This document shows, in pieces, positions 1 through 10,728 of a stretch of 64,000 nt of DNA. The notes beneath the pieces are model-generated. The model was not told where the DNA came from and ran no database searches. It saw only the letters and a program-made list of their open reading frames with translations. The stretch lies in NCBI RefSeq assembly GCF_033118175.1, contig NC_083699.1, positions 33,909,001 through 33,973,000 on the forward strand, read 5' to 3'. Each line of letters starts with the position of its first letter. Within the stretch, counting starts at the first letter, position 1. A program made the translations under genes and the position numbers. This DNA comes from Dama dama. Its lineage: Eukaryota; Chordata; Mammalia; Artiodactyla; Cervidae.

Positions 1-827
1 GGCTGGATGAAGCACAAGCTGGAATCAAGATTGATGGGAGAAATATCAGTAACCTCAGATGTTCAGATGACACCACCCTTATGGCAGAAAGTGAAGAGGA
101 ACTGAAAAGCCTCTTGATGAAAGTGAAAGAGGAGAGTGAAAAAGTTGACTTAATACTCAGCATTCAAAAAACTAAGATCATGGCATCTGGTCCTATCACT
201 TCATGGAAAATAGATGGGGAAACAGTAGAAACAGTGAGAGACTTTATTTTCTTGGGCTCCAAAATCACTGCAGATGGTGACTGCAGCCATGAAATTAAAA
301 GAAGCTTACTCCTTGGAAGAAAAGCTAGTCAGTATATTAAAAAACAGAGACACTACTTTGCCGACAAAGGTCCATCTAGTCAAAGCTATGTTTTTTTCCA
401 GTAGTCATGTGTGGATGTGAGAGATGTAGTATAAAGAAAGCTGAGTGCCAAAGAATTGATGCTTTTGAACTGTGGTGTTGGAGAAGACTCTTGAGAGTCC
501 CTTGGACTGCAAGGAGATCCAACCAGTCCATCCTAAAGGAGATCAGTCCTGGGTGTTCATTGGAAGGACTGATGCTGAAGCTGAAACTCCAATGCTTTGG
601 CCACCTGATGCAAAGAACTGACACATTTGAAAAGGCCCTGATGCTGGGAACGATTGAAGGCAGGAGGAGAAGGGAATGACAGAGGATGAGATGGTTGGAT
701 GGCATCACTGACTCAATGGACATGAGTTTGAGCAAGCTCTGGTAATTGTGATGGACAGGGAAATCTGGAGTACTGCAGTCCATGAGGTTGCAAAGAATCA
801 GACACAACTGAGCAACTGAACTGAAAA
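1..827 (+). mobile_element. BovB (RTE) LINE, 3' part, cut by the window edge
   Basis: Codes for the C-terminal part of the BovB reverse transcriptase protein and the 3' end. A readable stretch begins at 81 (starts MAESEEELKS). The frame breaks near 326, where about 10 bases present in the copy at 63.0-64.0 kb are missing, and resumes in another frame at 407-679 (contains RRLLRVPWTARRSNQSI). The element ends in the ACTGAACTGAA-type tail typical of BovB. Family knowledge: BovB is the ruminant RTE-type non-LTR retrotransposon. This copy is inactive and its 5' part lies outside the window. Confidence 0.93.
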
Positions 828-839
828 TGCAACACTGGA

Positions 840-958
840 ATAGAAATGGGAGCCCACCTAAGTATTCTTGCCTAGGAAATGCTATGGACAGAGGAGCCTG
901 GCAGACTACAGACCATGGGATTGCAAGAGTTGGACATGACTGAGCATGCATGTGTGCA
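840..958 (+). mobile_element. Bov-tA/Bov-A SINE, 5'-truncated
   Basis: Matches the second half of the ruminant SINE: a stretch like 'agtattcttgcctaggaaat', then 'atggacagaggagcctggca', ending 'ttggacatgactgagca'. The tRNA-like head is absent. It directly follows the BovB 3' end, so the two may have been copied together or be adjacent insertions. Confidence 0.8.
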
Positions 959-1839
959 TCAGGTAATATATATAGTAAGTATATATTTTTGCAAAGATAA
1001 CATCATACATTATTCTGAAATCCACTATTCTGTATTAAATATGCTGTCTCAGGTTTCTGAAATTCCCTCAAAATAGGGCTCTTAGGTTCCTGTGTACCTT
1101 TCACAACTTTTTGAGTATATCACCATGACCTTTATGTAAGCAGTAACATCTGGATCTAGAGTTTAAAGGGATTTATGTAAGTGTATTGCTTTCTGAAATA
1201 TCCAAGTATCATGTGGTTGGTTAGTAACGCCTCAGCACGTTATTACACGAGGGTGTATTCTCACACATCAGTTGTAGGTGTGCCACATGACTTTCACAAC
1301 CACATTCTATACAAACACATTTTTACAAAACAAATACTCTTTAAATATGCTAGAAGACTTTTACTATTTAAAGCAAAGCTGGCACAAAATTCTATTTTAC
1401 ATCTAAGAATTCCACTGAAAAATAAATAATTGTCCCTAATTCATGAATCTGAGAAATCTGGGCTTTTATAAATCAAACATGTGGGTATTGGGAAGACTTT
1501 ACAACCTCCCAAAACAGCAAGATAACAAAAACTTACAAGGTCTATGTCGTTTCCAAATCATGAACCATAAGAAAGATAAAGATAACTCTTTGAGTAAAGA
1601 AGAATGTTCTTTCCACAGTGTCATTTCTGTCTTCAATCTTTTCCCTTTTGATGGGATATCAAATGGAAGATACTTTTAATTTATTTATACTGAACTATTG
1701 ATGAAATATTTAAAACAAAATATTTATTTGAAGAGATTAGCCATCATTATATTTAAAAATTGTATTTACAGTGTTTTGTAAAATAAAGCAAACCATGTAC
1801 TTGATAAAAATGCTCAGGTGTTTTAAAAAAGATACTCAA
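959..1839. other. no recognised feature
   Basis: AT-rich single-copy-looking sequence. Two short open frames (1181-1429 and 1443-1679) have no recognisable motif and are of chance length. No repeat family recognised. Confidence 0.5.
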
Positions 1840-2300
1840 AGTGAAATCTCCCTTTTCAAATCTCACCCCCAACAAGCAGTACCACTCCCCAAAATGACTA
1901 TAGTTAATAGTATGTTGTGTTTATCCTTTCTGAAGAAAAGTCTGTTATACTCCAGACCTATATATTTTTTTATTATTCTCAGATAGGATGATACCATTTA
2001 TTTTTTTATCCTCAGATAGGATCATACCATATGCAATTCTGAACCTGATCTTTTTCATTTAATAATATATGTTAGGACTCATCATATTGACATGAACAGA
2101 TTTATTTCATTGTTTTTTAACAACACTGCATTCCTCCTTATAACTTCACTATGATTCATTTAACTTAGCCTTTGTTTGGGATCACTTAGATTGTTTCTTC
2201 TTCCTAGTATAAATGTTGCTACAGTGAACATCCTTATGCTTACCTACCTTGGCACAGTTTTGCAAGAATATCAACAGATAATTTTTAGCAGCGATGTTAC
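1840..2300 (-). mobile_element. old L1 3' end (L1M type), antisense
   Basis: Read on the minus strand it resembles the 3' end of old mammalian L1, including the conserved stretch near 2215-2250 (generation of 'gttgctacagtgaacatcct' on the plus strand). Highly diverged. It contains a 33-bp tandem duplication at 1978-2043. Confidence 0.6.
1978..2043. repeat. 33-bp tandem duplication
   Basis: 'ctcagataggatgataccat' at 1978 recurs at 2011 with one change (g to c). The period is 33 bases, two copies. It lies inside the old antisense L1. Confidence 0.8.
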
Positions 2301-2541
2301 TCACAGAGATTAAGATGCGTGATAATACTCAACATTCAAAAGCATGTCAAAGCAAAAGCTCTCTAGTACTGTAGCAGTAGTGCAAATTGATGCATACTCC
2401 TGGGAGGGCAATTTGATGATGGCCCAACAAAATCTGAAATTCACTTAGTTTTATCTAGAAATTTTGCTGTCAGAAACTAACATAATGATATATGTCAATT
2501 ATATATCAATGAAAACAAAAAGAGAAATTGATTCTATCAAT

Positions 2542-2638
2542 GTGTGCTAAGTTGCTTCAGTCATGTCTGACTCTTTACAACCCTATGGACTGTAGCCCCC
2601 CAGACTCCTCCATCCATAGGATTCTCTGGGCAAGAATA
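2542..2638 (-). mobile_element. Bov-A/Bov-tA SINE fragment
   Basis: Reverse complement of the SINE 3' half ('gtctgactctttacaaccct', 'ggactgtagcc'). An 8-bp repeat 'ctatcaat' flanks it at 2534-2541 and 2639-2646, consistent with a short target-site duplication. The tRNA-like head is missing. Confidence 0.85.
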
Positions 2639-2678
2639 CTATCAATTCATAGTGTAATAGCTTTTTTGCATAGAAAGT

Positions 2679-3895
2679 TTTTGTTATTGAAGTATAATTG
2701 ATTTACCATATTATATTAGTTTCAGATATACAGCATGGTGATTCAGTATTTTAAAAAATTATGCTCCATTTAAAGTTATTATAACATAATGGTTATATTT
2801 CCCTATCTTGTTTATTTATCTTATACTTGGTAGTTCGTGTCTCTTAATCTCATACCCCGATCTTGCCCCTCCCTCTAGTTTGTTCTCTATATCTATCAGG
2901 CTGTTTCTATTTCATGCATTCATTTGTGTTATTTTTTAGATTTCACATATAAGTGACAACAGGGTATTTGTCTTTCTCTGACTTATTTCACTAATCTTAA
3001 TGCATTCTAGGTCCACCCACATTGTTGCAAATGGCAGAATTTCATTTTTTATGGCTGATTAACATTCCATATTCTTTATCCATTTTTCTGTTGAAGGACA
3101 TGGGTTATTTCCCTATCTTGGCTATTGTAAATAGTGCTGCTCTGAACATTGGGGTGCATGTATCTTTTTGAATGGTGTTGTCTCTCTTTTCTGGATAAAC
3201 ACCTAGGAGTGGAAGTGCTGGATCATATGGTAGTTCTGATTTCAGTGTTTTGAGGAACCTCCGTGCTGTTTTCCATACTGGATGCATCAATTTGCATTCC
3301 CACCAACAGCGTACATGAGTTCCCTTTTCCACATCCTTGCCAACATTTGCTATTTGCTATTTGTAGACTTTTTGATGTTAGCCATTCTGACAGGTGTGAG
3401 GTGATGTCTCATTGTGGATTTGATTTGCATTTCTCTAATAATTAGCAATGCTGAGCATCTTTTCATGTGCCTGCTAGCCATCTGTATGTGTTCTTCGGGA
3501 AAATGTCTATTCAGGTCTTCAACCCATTTTTTGATTGTGTTGTTTGGCTTTTTGATAATGAGTTTTATGAGGTGTTAACCCCTTATCTGTCATATCATTG
3601 GCAAATATCTTCTCCCACTCAGTAGCTTGTCTTTCTGTTATGTCAGTGGTTTCTTTTCCTGTGCAAAAGCTTTTAAGTTTAATTAGGTGCCATTTATTTC
3701 TTTTTGATCTTGTTTCTTTTGCCTTAGGAGACAAATCCAAAAAAAAATATATATATATATTGCTACAATTTATGTCAAAGAGTGTTCTGCTTTCTTCTAG
3801 GAGTTTTATGGTTTGGGGTTGTACATTGAGATCTTTAATCCATTTTGTTTATTTTTGTGTATGGCTTAGGAAATGTTACATAGTATCATTTCTTA
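2679..3895 (-). mobile_element. L1 3' end, antisense, 5'-truncated
   Basis: On the minus strand this is the L1 3' UTR and ORF2 C-terminal region. A minus-strand frame at 3105-3332 contains ELPYDPALPLLGVYP, and one at 3519-3740 contains RNKWHLIKLKSFCTGKE, both typical L1 ORF2 C-terminal blocks. Several stops and frameshifts make it non-functional. The plus-strand frame at 3598-4080 is only the antisense shadow. An (AT)n run sits at about 3750. Confidence 0.9.
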
Positions 3896-3905
3896 TGGAC
3901 ACAAT

Positions 3906-3946
3906 CTCTTATATTACATATGTAAGAATATTATGTAATATAAGAG
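3906..3946. repeat. perfect 15-bp inverted repeat (hairpin)
   Basis: Arms 3906-3920 (ctcttatattacata) and 3932-3946 (tatgtaatataagag) are exact reverse complements with an 11-base loop. It lies just past the 5' truncation point of the L1. Confidence 0.85.
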
Positions 3947-3949
3947 GAA

Positions 3950-4470
3950 AGGAATTTGGAACTTACCTACTCCAATTTCTGAGCTCTAAGGAGGGAAAGT
4001 TACATAGCGAACAGATGCCCTGTAGAAACTATTACACAAGTTCAGTACTACCAGCTAGCTATGCTAAAAGAGATGGATAATTAGACACATCCTTTTCCTC
4101 TCAGACCTCATTTCATTGATCAGTCACTGCATTGCTCTCTCTTTCCCTTGCCATGTCTATTCTTATGTTGTTATGTCAGATCTTTATCAAAGGTATAGCT
4201 AAGGAAACACTGTTCTAGAAGATAGGTCCACTTTGTATGGTTGAGGGCAGGACAGAATAGGAGAGAAACCAGGGTTAGGTTAGGAGAGCGAGAGAAGGGG
4301 CCTGAAATTTGTTCCTTAAATAGAAAGAAATTAAAAAGAGTCAAGGGTCAGGGTGGTGTCCTTAGTTCCCAGGACCGGTCCGGATCTACCATGACCTCAG
4401 GCATTTCAAAGAGGAAAAGCATCTACTAGTTACAGGTTTGTAGAACCCACAGTGTGAGACGTAGATCACT
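3950..4470. other. no recognised feature
   Basis: Single-copy-looking sequence. The open frame at 4241-4429 is short and low in complexity (Arg/Lys-rich) and shows no domain. Confidence 0.45.
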
Positions 4471-4473
4471 GCT

Positions 4474-4672
4474 GCTGCTGTGTAGTCGCTAAGTCACGTC
4501 TAACTATTTGCAACCCCATGGACTGTAGCCTACCAGGCTTCTCTGTCCATGAGAGAAGGCAAGAATATTGGAGTGGGTTGCCATTTCCTTCTCCAGGGGA
4601 TCTTCCCCACCGAAGGGTGGAACCCATGTCTCCCGTTTGACAGGCAGATTCTTTACCACCGGGGAAGTCCCA
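4474..4672 (-). mobile_element. Bov-tA SINE, near full length
   Basis: Reverse complement of the complete SINE: tail side 'gtcgctaagtcacgtctaac', middle 'ttccttctccaggggatctt', and tRNA-like head at 4620-4672 with 'ctttaccaccggggaag'. The pol III head is decayed at the B box. Preceded by a short (GCT)n run. Confidence 0.92.
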
Positions 4673-5039
4673 TAGATTTCTGCAGCTGTCATCAATTAAC
4701 TGGTCATCAATTAGCAGGTGTTTTATCAAATGATGATTTTACCTGTAGATTTTTAATACTCAACATCTCAATATATTGTATGTATGGCAAACAGGTACAC
4801 ATACATATATGTAGTAGGACATCACCAGGCAATTGAAACAAACAAAAAAGGGAATTACTCACCAGAAATGGAGGAAAGTGTTCATTTTAATTAGAAACAA
4901 AATAAAAACAATCATATGGTACTATTTCCTGTTCAACAAGTTAACAAAAATATGTATTTTTCAAAAAATAGTTAATTATATTAAGGTTTCCTTCCAATGG
5001 GTACTTGTTGGAGTAGGACAGGGACCTTGGAAAAATACA
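4673..5039. other. no recognised feature
   Basis: AT-rich sequence. A 10-bp direct repeat (tcatcaatta) occurs twice between 4690 and 4715. No gene signal. Confidence 0.4.
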
Positions 5040-5515
5040 GCTGGTGGTACAAACCTAAATAATGAAACATCTGGGGCTAGTAAAGTCATTCTACTACTAG
5101 GAATTTAGCCTGAGAACATCATTTAGGAAATGAAGTTGCTATAAGCTGTAGGATATTCCCATCAACTTTATTTTTTAACTAGAAACACTGTAAACAGCCT
5201 TCAGTCCTATCAGTGAGGAATGGTGGGTGAAATTGTGGCACACCAAATAGATGAAACATTAAATAGATGATGATTACCAAAGCCATTTAACTCTATAAGC
5301 AGATAGTATGATAGAGCCATAAAAGCAAGATGTGAAATTGTACACAGTGATTGACACACCAAGTGTATGTCTGTGCTTGGATAAATTTTGGAGGAATACC
5401 CACACATAAAACATACAAATAGACTGTATTAGAACAAGAATATGCTGGTTTTCCCTCCTTCTGTAATTTTTTGATTAACAATAATAACAAAATGAAACAA
5501 TAAAAATAACAAATC
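5040..5515 (+). mobile_element. old L1 3' end (L1M type)
   Basis: Diverged match to the C-terminal ORF2 and 3' UTR of old L1. The order of blocks fits: the 'ctactactaggaatttagcc' stretch, a decayed 'sequence before the poly-Met/Asn block', then an AT-rich tail with 'aatgaaacaataaaaataac'. No frame survives. Judged by pattern only. Confidence 0.45.
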
Positions 5516-6384
5516 TAAAAATGTCAATAAATATTTTCACTTACAAAATTTTCTCCTCTCAATCTATATGTATTCTTGGTTGTTCCCACCTAGGATGTCA
5601 AGAAGGGATATATTTTGGTCAATATATATAATTTCGTGTAGATTCTTTCAGAGTTTAAGCACAATTCCAGTGTACTCTCTTAATTCAATTTGGAATAAGA
5701 AGATTCTAATAATGTAATAGAATAAAATCAAGCAAGACTTTAAAAATGGTTATTTTTTTTTTTAATTCAGGAAGATGTATACTGTTTCAGTATTTCAACA
5801 TGTCCAGTGTTAGGAAGTCACTAGCTCGTAAAGCAGCATATTCAATTTATAAATTTCCATTCACTCATGATAAATGTATTAAGCTGATTCTTTTTTTAGA
5901 ATGACAGTAACAAGACTGAAAGTAGGGAGATCAGTTTAGAGTCTTTCTCGTTAGTGTTGATGAGAAATGATGGAAACTGAACAGAATCAGCACCAAGAAA
6001 ATAGAAGAACAAATTTAATACATATTTAGAAAACAGATCAATCAGACTTAATGACTAACTCCAGCCCAATTTCAAGGAGAGGGTATTAGTTTTCACTTCT
6101 TAATCAGAGGAATAGAAAAGAATTTATGGCTATCTTTTGCCTGACATATCCTCCTTCCATATTCTACGCATTTGTTTTAAAAATCTGAGCTCTTCAGAAA
6201 CCCCAGACATCTACAATGTTTCCTCTTTTAATTTTAAAATCTCACTTTTCTTCCTCCACTAAGAGACACTTTTCTTTTTATGGTTTTAAGGACTTTTTAA
6301 AATTAACTTCTGTTAAGATTTGTGTCCACAGAATAATCTAAATCTTATATCTTAACTTTTAAAAATCCATTTTTCAGAATTCTA
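5516..6384. other. no recognised feature
   Basis: AT-rich sequence with homopolymer T runs. No gene or repeat recognised. Confidence 0.4.
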
Positions 6385-6555
6385 AACAGTGCTTCTCAAC
6401 TGTGAATGTATGCACACATCACTAGGAGATATTGTTAAAATGCAGTTTATGATTCTGTAGGTTTAGGTGGGGCCTGAGATTCTGCATTTCTCACAGGCTC
6501 CCCAGATTATGCCCTGTTACTAATCCTCACATCATACTTTGTGTTGCAAGAGTCT
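6385..6555 (+). mobile_element. MER5A-type hAT-Charlie element
   Basis: Matches the non-autonomous MER5A element: 'gtgcttctcaactgtgaatg' at the left, 'gttaaaatgcag' in the middle, 'ggtggggcctgagattctgc' followed by 'atttctcacaggctccccag', and a right end near 'catactttgtgttgcaag'. It has no coding capacity. This is an ancient DNA-transposon fossil. Confidence 0.85.
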
Positions 6556-7020
6556 AGAGAATCCTATCTAATTCCAACATTGCTTAGCTCATGTGGCTCC
6601 ATGACACTCTATCAATCAGTTCTGCCTTTGGGGACAGAGTAAATTTCAAAATATTATTTCCTAGACTTTTTCAAGTGGTGTAATTGGAGACACGTCAAAC
6701 CAATAATTTATTACTCTGCTTAGTGAAATAAAAGTCCAGATAGCTATAGATACATCTTGTCACTGTACCTATTCCATACTCTGTAAGGAATTTTTATGGA
6801 GTCACATAGCAGTCATATGAAGCATTTATGATTATCTTCTCTGAGAAGTTAGGCTTCAGGCATAAAAAAGGCCTACTGTATAATAAACCATAGAGAGAGG
6901 GCAGGATGAGGGCACTGGTGACTGACCCAAAGGCTAGAAGGCATCCAGTATTATTCTGGCATTAACTGAGGAGTAAGACTGTGCATAGTATACTAATTGT
7001 GGGTTTAAAACATGTGCATG
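6556..7020. other. no recognised feature
   Basis: Single-copy-looking sequence with no motif recognised. Confidence 0.4.
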
Positions 7021-7330
7021 ATTTCAGTCTTCAAGGTGCTCACAGTGTAGACAAGGAGACAGATGAGAAGATAGAAAGTGAATAGAAAGAGTAATGCTAT
7101 GGGAATAGTATAGGAAAGAGATTCCTTTCAATGGAGGTAGAGGAAACTGGGAAAAGTCCATAGAGATTATTGCATTTGAACCAAAACTTACAGAATGGAT
7201 AAGAATTAAATAAACAGGAATGAATGGTAAGGATAGTTAGAGAAAATAGATTATGCTGTTAACATCTACGGAGGTGGAAAGGTGGAAGGCATGCACAAAG
7301 AATGTGTGATTAATTGAAAAATTATGGACT
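7021..7330 (-). mobile_element. probable L2 remnant, antisense
   Basis: Begins with 'tcttcaaggtgctcacagtg' followed by purine-rich sequence ('gcatgcacaaagaatgtg' near 7290), the usual order in antisense L2 3' regions. Strongly diverged. Confidence 0.4.
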
Positions 7331-8025
7331 GTAGAATTCAAAGTTAGAAAAGTAAACCTCCTTTTTCATCATTTTGCAAGGGGTGTATATCCTCTAACAC
7401 CAATGCGTCTCACTTATTTTTTTAGCTCATTTCCTTTCTGTAAGACTCCTAAGAACAAAAATTGAGATTTTTGTATTTATTGATAGGTATAAAGAAGAGG
7501 TTTTATTTTCCCTCTTGGGCTTCATAGCAATGTGTTTCCTATATATAACCCCCTATCACTTTTCAAGCATGTCCATACTCTTGTAAAGTATAGATGTCTA
7601 GTCACTTAAAGATAAGTTTAAATATTATAAATATGAGATGGATAACATAATTTATACTCAGAGTTTAATGAAAGCAGAATATAAGTCATTGACATGTCTT
7701 TTCTTTGCTCAGTTTACTTTTAATTTTATTCCATTGTGTAGTTCATATAGGATGTCTCCATTTATATCTTGAGAGCAATTGAAAGATACTGATTAAAATA
7801 ATTTTATAACTAATTATTAATAAGTAATTAATACTGACCTAATTTGACTTGATCCTAAATTGCCATATTCTGACTTTCCTCTTGGTCTGTCTTTGTTATA
7901 TTCTTAAGTTCAAATTCAGTGTCATACTTTCCCAATAATTCTGATTAAGACACATCTAAATTTTATCCATTCTCTGGGCTTCAATTACTTCCAGAGTAAC
8001 ATGGATATTACAGAATTTTAAGAAA
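7331..8025. other. no recognised feature
   Basis: AT-rich, single-copy-looking sequence. Confidence 0.4.
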
Positions 8026-8126
8026 GCCATTTCCTTCTCCAGGGGATATTCCTGATCCAGAGATCAAACCCAGGTCTCCTGCATTGCAGGCAGATTCCTT
8101 ACCGTCTCAGCCACCAGGGAAGCCCC
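8026..8126 (-). mobile_element. Bov-tA SINE fragment (head half)
   Basis: Reverse complement of the tRNA-like half only: 'ttccttctccaggggatatt' through 'cagccaccagggaagcccc'. The 3' half is missing. Confidence 0.9.
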
Positions 8127-9248
8127 TTTAGGAATGTCAGGCATTCTAAATGTATGCAAACTGCCTTATTCTTTAAATTTGTCCCCTTATAGAGTGTAGC
8201 TTAATTATTTAATCCATTAAAAGGTTCTGAACAAGACTTTTGACAGGACAGGAATTGAGGGCCATCCTCCACGTCTGGAATCTTCTTTTTGACTCTCCCA
8301 CTTCAAAATCCTACTTTGGACAGCAAGAAAATTTTGCATTGTGGAAGGTTATTTGATTTTTGATAGGTTTCCCTAGGCTTACATCTATCTATTATCTTAG
8401 GAGCCAGAAATCCTCTTTTTTAGGAAAGTGTATCATCATTATTTTGTTAGGCTTATAAAAATCACAGTATTTCAAATGACTATATTGTTTAAAGTGACTA
8501 TTTATGTGCACATTGAACATATCTCAGGTCACATATAACTCTTCATCCAAATGTTTACTGATAAGGGTAGCTGGGTTCTGTTTTCACTTTCATTTATCTC
8601 TTTTTCAAGATGTGAATGCAATACATTTTTTCTTGCCTCCATCTGCTTCCTTCACCCCCTCTTCTTTTGCTCACAGCATGGAAACTAGAGTTACAGCTTA
8701 GCCTGTTTTGTTTATGGAACTGTGCCAGAAGCAGTTTTGAAGGTGTTTTAAAAATGAAGACATCTGGCAGCTGGCATACTTACAATTCATTTGCCAAAGA
8801 CAAGTTGCACGCTGCTGGAATTTTTAACTGAAGGTCATGCACCAGGTAAGATGCAGTCAGATGGAGCTGGTGCATAGAAAGCCACACTGAAAATTTGTGT
8901 GAAGCTCTGTGAAGTTGGGTGAACTAAATCAAGAAGCATGCCTGCCTCCTTGTCCACCATCTCCTCCATGTCACCAGGCCCCCTTAGAAGAAGTAAGAGG
9001 AAAATAAATCCAAACCAGGAAAGCTGACAGTGAATCACAAGACTCTGACATGTCCGCAGAAGCCCTGGAAAATAGGCAAGAGGAAAGAGTGTTAAGAAAA
9101 TAGAGATGAAAAGAGTATTTAGCATAGTGTTGGATACACATGGTTCTGTAACTTGAATGGTTCAGTTTTTCAGAAAGAAATAGCCTAAGAGATTATTGGG
9201 TTTATGACTCACCTCACTAGTGAATATCTAACAGCTAACCAACAAATA
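8127..9248. other. no recognised feature
   Basis: Single-copy-looking sequence. Overlapping short frames (8504-8701, 8616-8831, and minus 8835-9125) have no recognisable domain and I do not call them genes. Confidence 0.4.
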
Positions 9249-9348
9249 ACGCACTCCAGTATTCTTGCCCAGAAAATCCCATGGACAGAGGAACCTGGCG
9301 GGTTATAGTCCATGGGGTCACAAAGAGTCAGACACGACTGAAGCAATT

Positions 9349-9350
<2 letters not shown>
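9249..9350 (+). mobile_element. Bov-tA SINE, 5'-truncated, with CA-repeat tail
   Basis: Starts inside the SINE at 'cactccagtattcttgccca' and ends 'gtcagacacgactgaagcaa'. The tail runs straight into a CA microsatellite, a common origin for bovid microsatellites. Confidence 0.88.

Positions 9351-9391
<41 letters not shown>
9351..9391. repeat. (CA)20 microsatellite
   Basis: Forty bases of uninterrupted AC dinucleotide plus one A. An antisense frame through it codes for a Val-Cys run and is not a gene. Confidence 0.98.
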
Positions 9392-9394
<3 letters not shown>

Positions 9395-10616
9395 CAATAG
9401 AATGCTCTGTGATTGAAAATTGAGGTGTCTGATAGCATTAGAGTAGTTTTTTGGGGTTATCTGTTTTAAAATCTTTTATTATAACTGGAAATAACTAAAC
9501 ACTAGAGTCAGATCAATTTGTTTTGTAATTTTACACTGGGATTAAATTAATCTGTGTTTTATACCTATGTTTTTCTGCAACAGGGATTTAACGTATAAAC
9601 ATGGGCATTTCATTATGAAATTAACACTTGACCTAACAAAGGAAGGGAGGGAAATTATCCCACCACATTGACAATTTCTCTCTGACAAATTTCAGCACTA
9701 TAAAAGTAGTGTGGGCCATATTTGACATATAGGCAATGAGATACACGTTTATAAATCAAGAACTAGAGATTACTTGTGTTAGGCCTTGGTATTTTTCCAT
9801 GTAAAAAGTCTGAGTGTTTTTCCTTCTGTTCTAAGTCCAGGCCTATTGTCTTGAGTGTTCTTGTTCAAAATATTATGCCTAGGGGTGTTGGTTAGTGGAG
9901 AAGGAAGGAGATAATGTTGCTGTTCTGATTCTGTTGTTGAGGCCAGTGGACCCTTACCTCACTGCAGATGGAGACAGAATTGCTGCCCTTGCAGAGGCTG
10001 CAAATCTGCGGTCTAAGTGCAGGATCTAGTCCAAATATGTGTGCATTTGACTCACTCAATATCAATTTGCAGAGTGTTCATAATTTTTTAAGTAAGTTGA
10101 CAGGAGAGTTCACATTTTTAAAAATTTTGATTTCTGGTTTCTTTTTAAAAATCAGAAGATCAGGCATCACCACCCATAATCCCTCATGAGAGTGGTCTGT
10201 TGACCCTGGCCCCCATGATGCAATGGTGCAGGGGTCCTCCAGTCACCAGGCCCTGACACCCCTATTGTCTCACCAGGGCTGAATGCAAATTGCTACTTCT
10301 CTTTGTTTTTGCTGTTACTTTTCCAAACTCAGAGTCAAGAGGAAAGTGAAATATTTCTTATATCTTTGTCTCTGCCAAAAATGTGGAAATAGAAACAAGT
10401 CAGAGAGACATGTTTTTCTAATACCAGGCCCTTTGCCCACAGTGATATTGTCTCTCTTATCCCAGTCCATTTCCTTCCTTACATGAAGCACCTCCTTTGT
10501 CCACCTCAAATTCTGGGGCTGGAGACTCCAGGAGTTCAAGCAGCTTCCTGGCCCAGCCAGGATCACAAAACCTGTACCCCACATCAGAACTGCTGCAATA
10601 TCACAAGTGGAGTCTT
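9392..10616. other. no recognised feature
   Basis: Single-copy-looking sequence, somewhat GC-richer at 9940-10280 and 10490-10590. Frames at 9968-10189, 10283-10486 and minus 10315-10584 show no known domain. An old unnamed repeat is possible. Confidence 0.4.
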
Positions 10617-10728
10617 CTATTTTAAAAAATGAATTTATTTATTTTAATTTGAGGATAACTACTTTACAATATTGTGATGGTTTTTGCTGAATTTGCCATA
10701 GGTAGACATGTGTCATCATCCCTCCCTC
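10617..10728 (-). mobile_element. L1 3' UTR end fragment, antisense
   Basis: The minus-strand L1 3' end ('tactttacaatattgtgatg' then 'tttttgctgaatttgcc'), like the 3' end of the L1 at 44.6 kb. Cut after about 110 bp, where BovB begins. Confidence 0.75.

Noticed and set aside
376..951. 191-aa minus-strand open frame
   Set aside because: It is the antisense shadow of BovB and a SINE. The same antisense phrases recur at every BovB copy.
3598..4080. 160-aa plus-strand open frame
   Set aside because: Most of it lies antisense to L1 ORF2 C-terminus. The rest runs into non-coding sequence. No domain.
9209..9397. Frame encoding a Val-Cys repeat peptide
   Set aside because: It is the translation of the CA microsatellite and the adjacent SINE.
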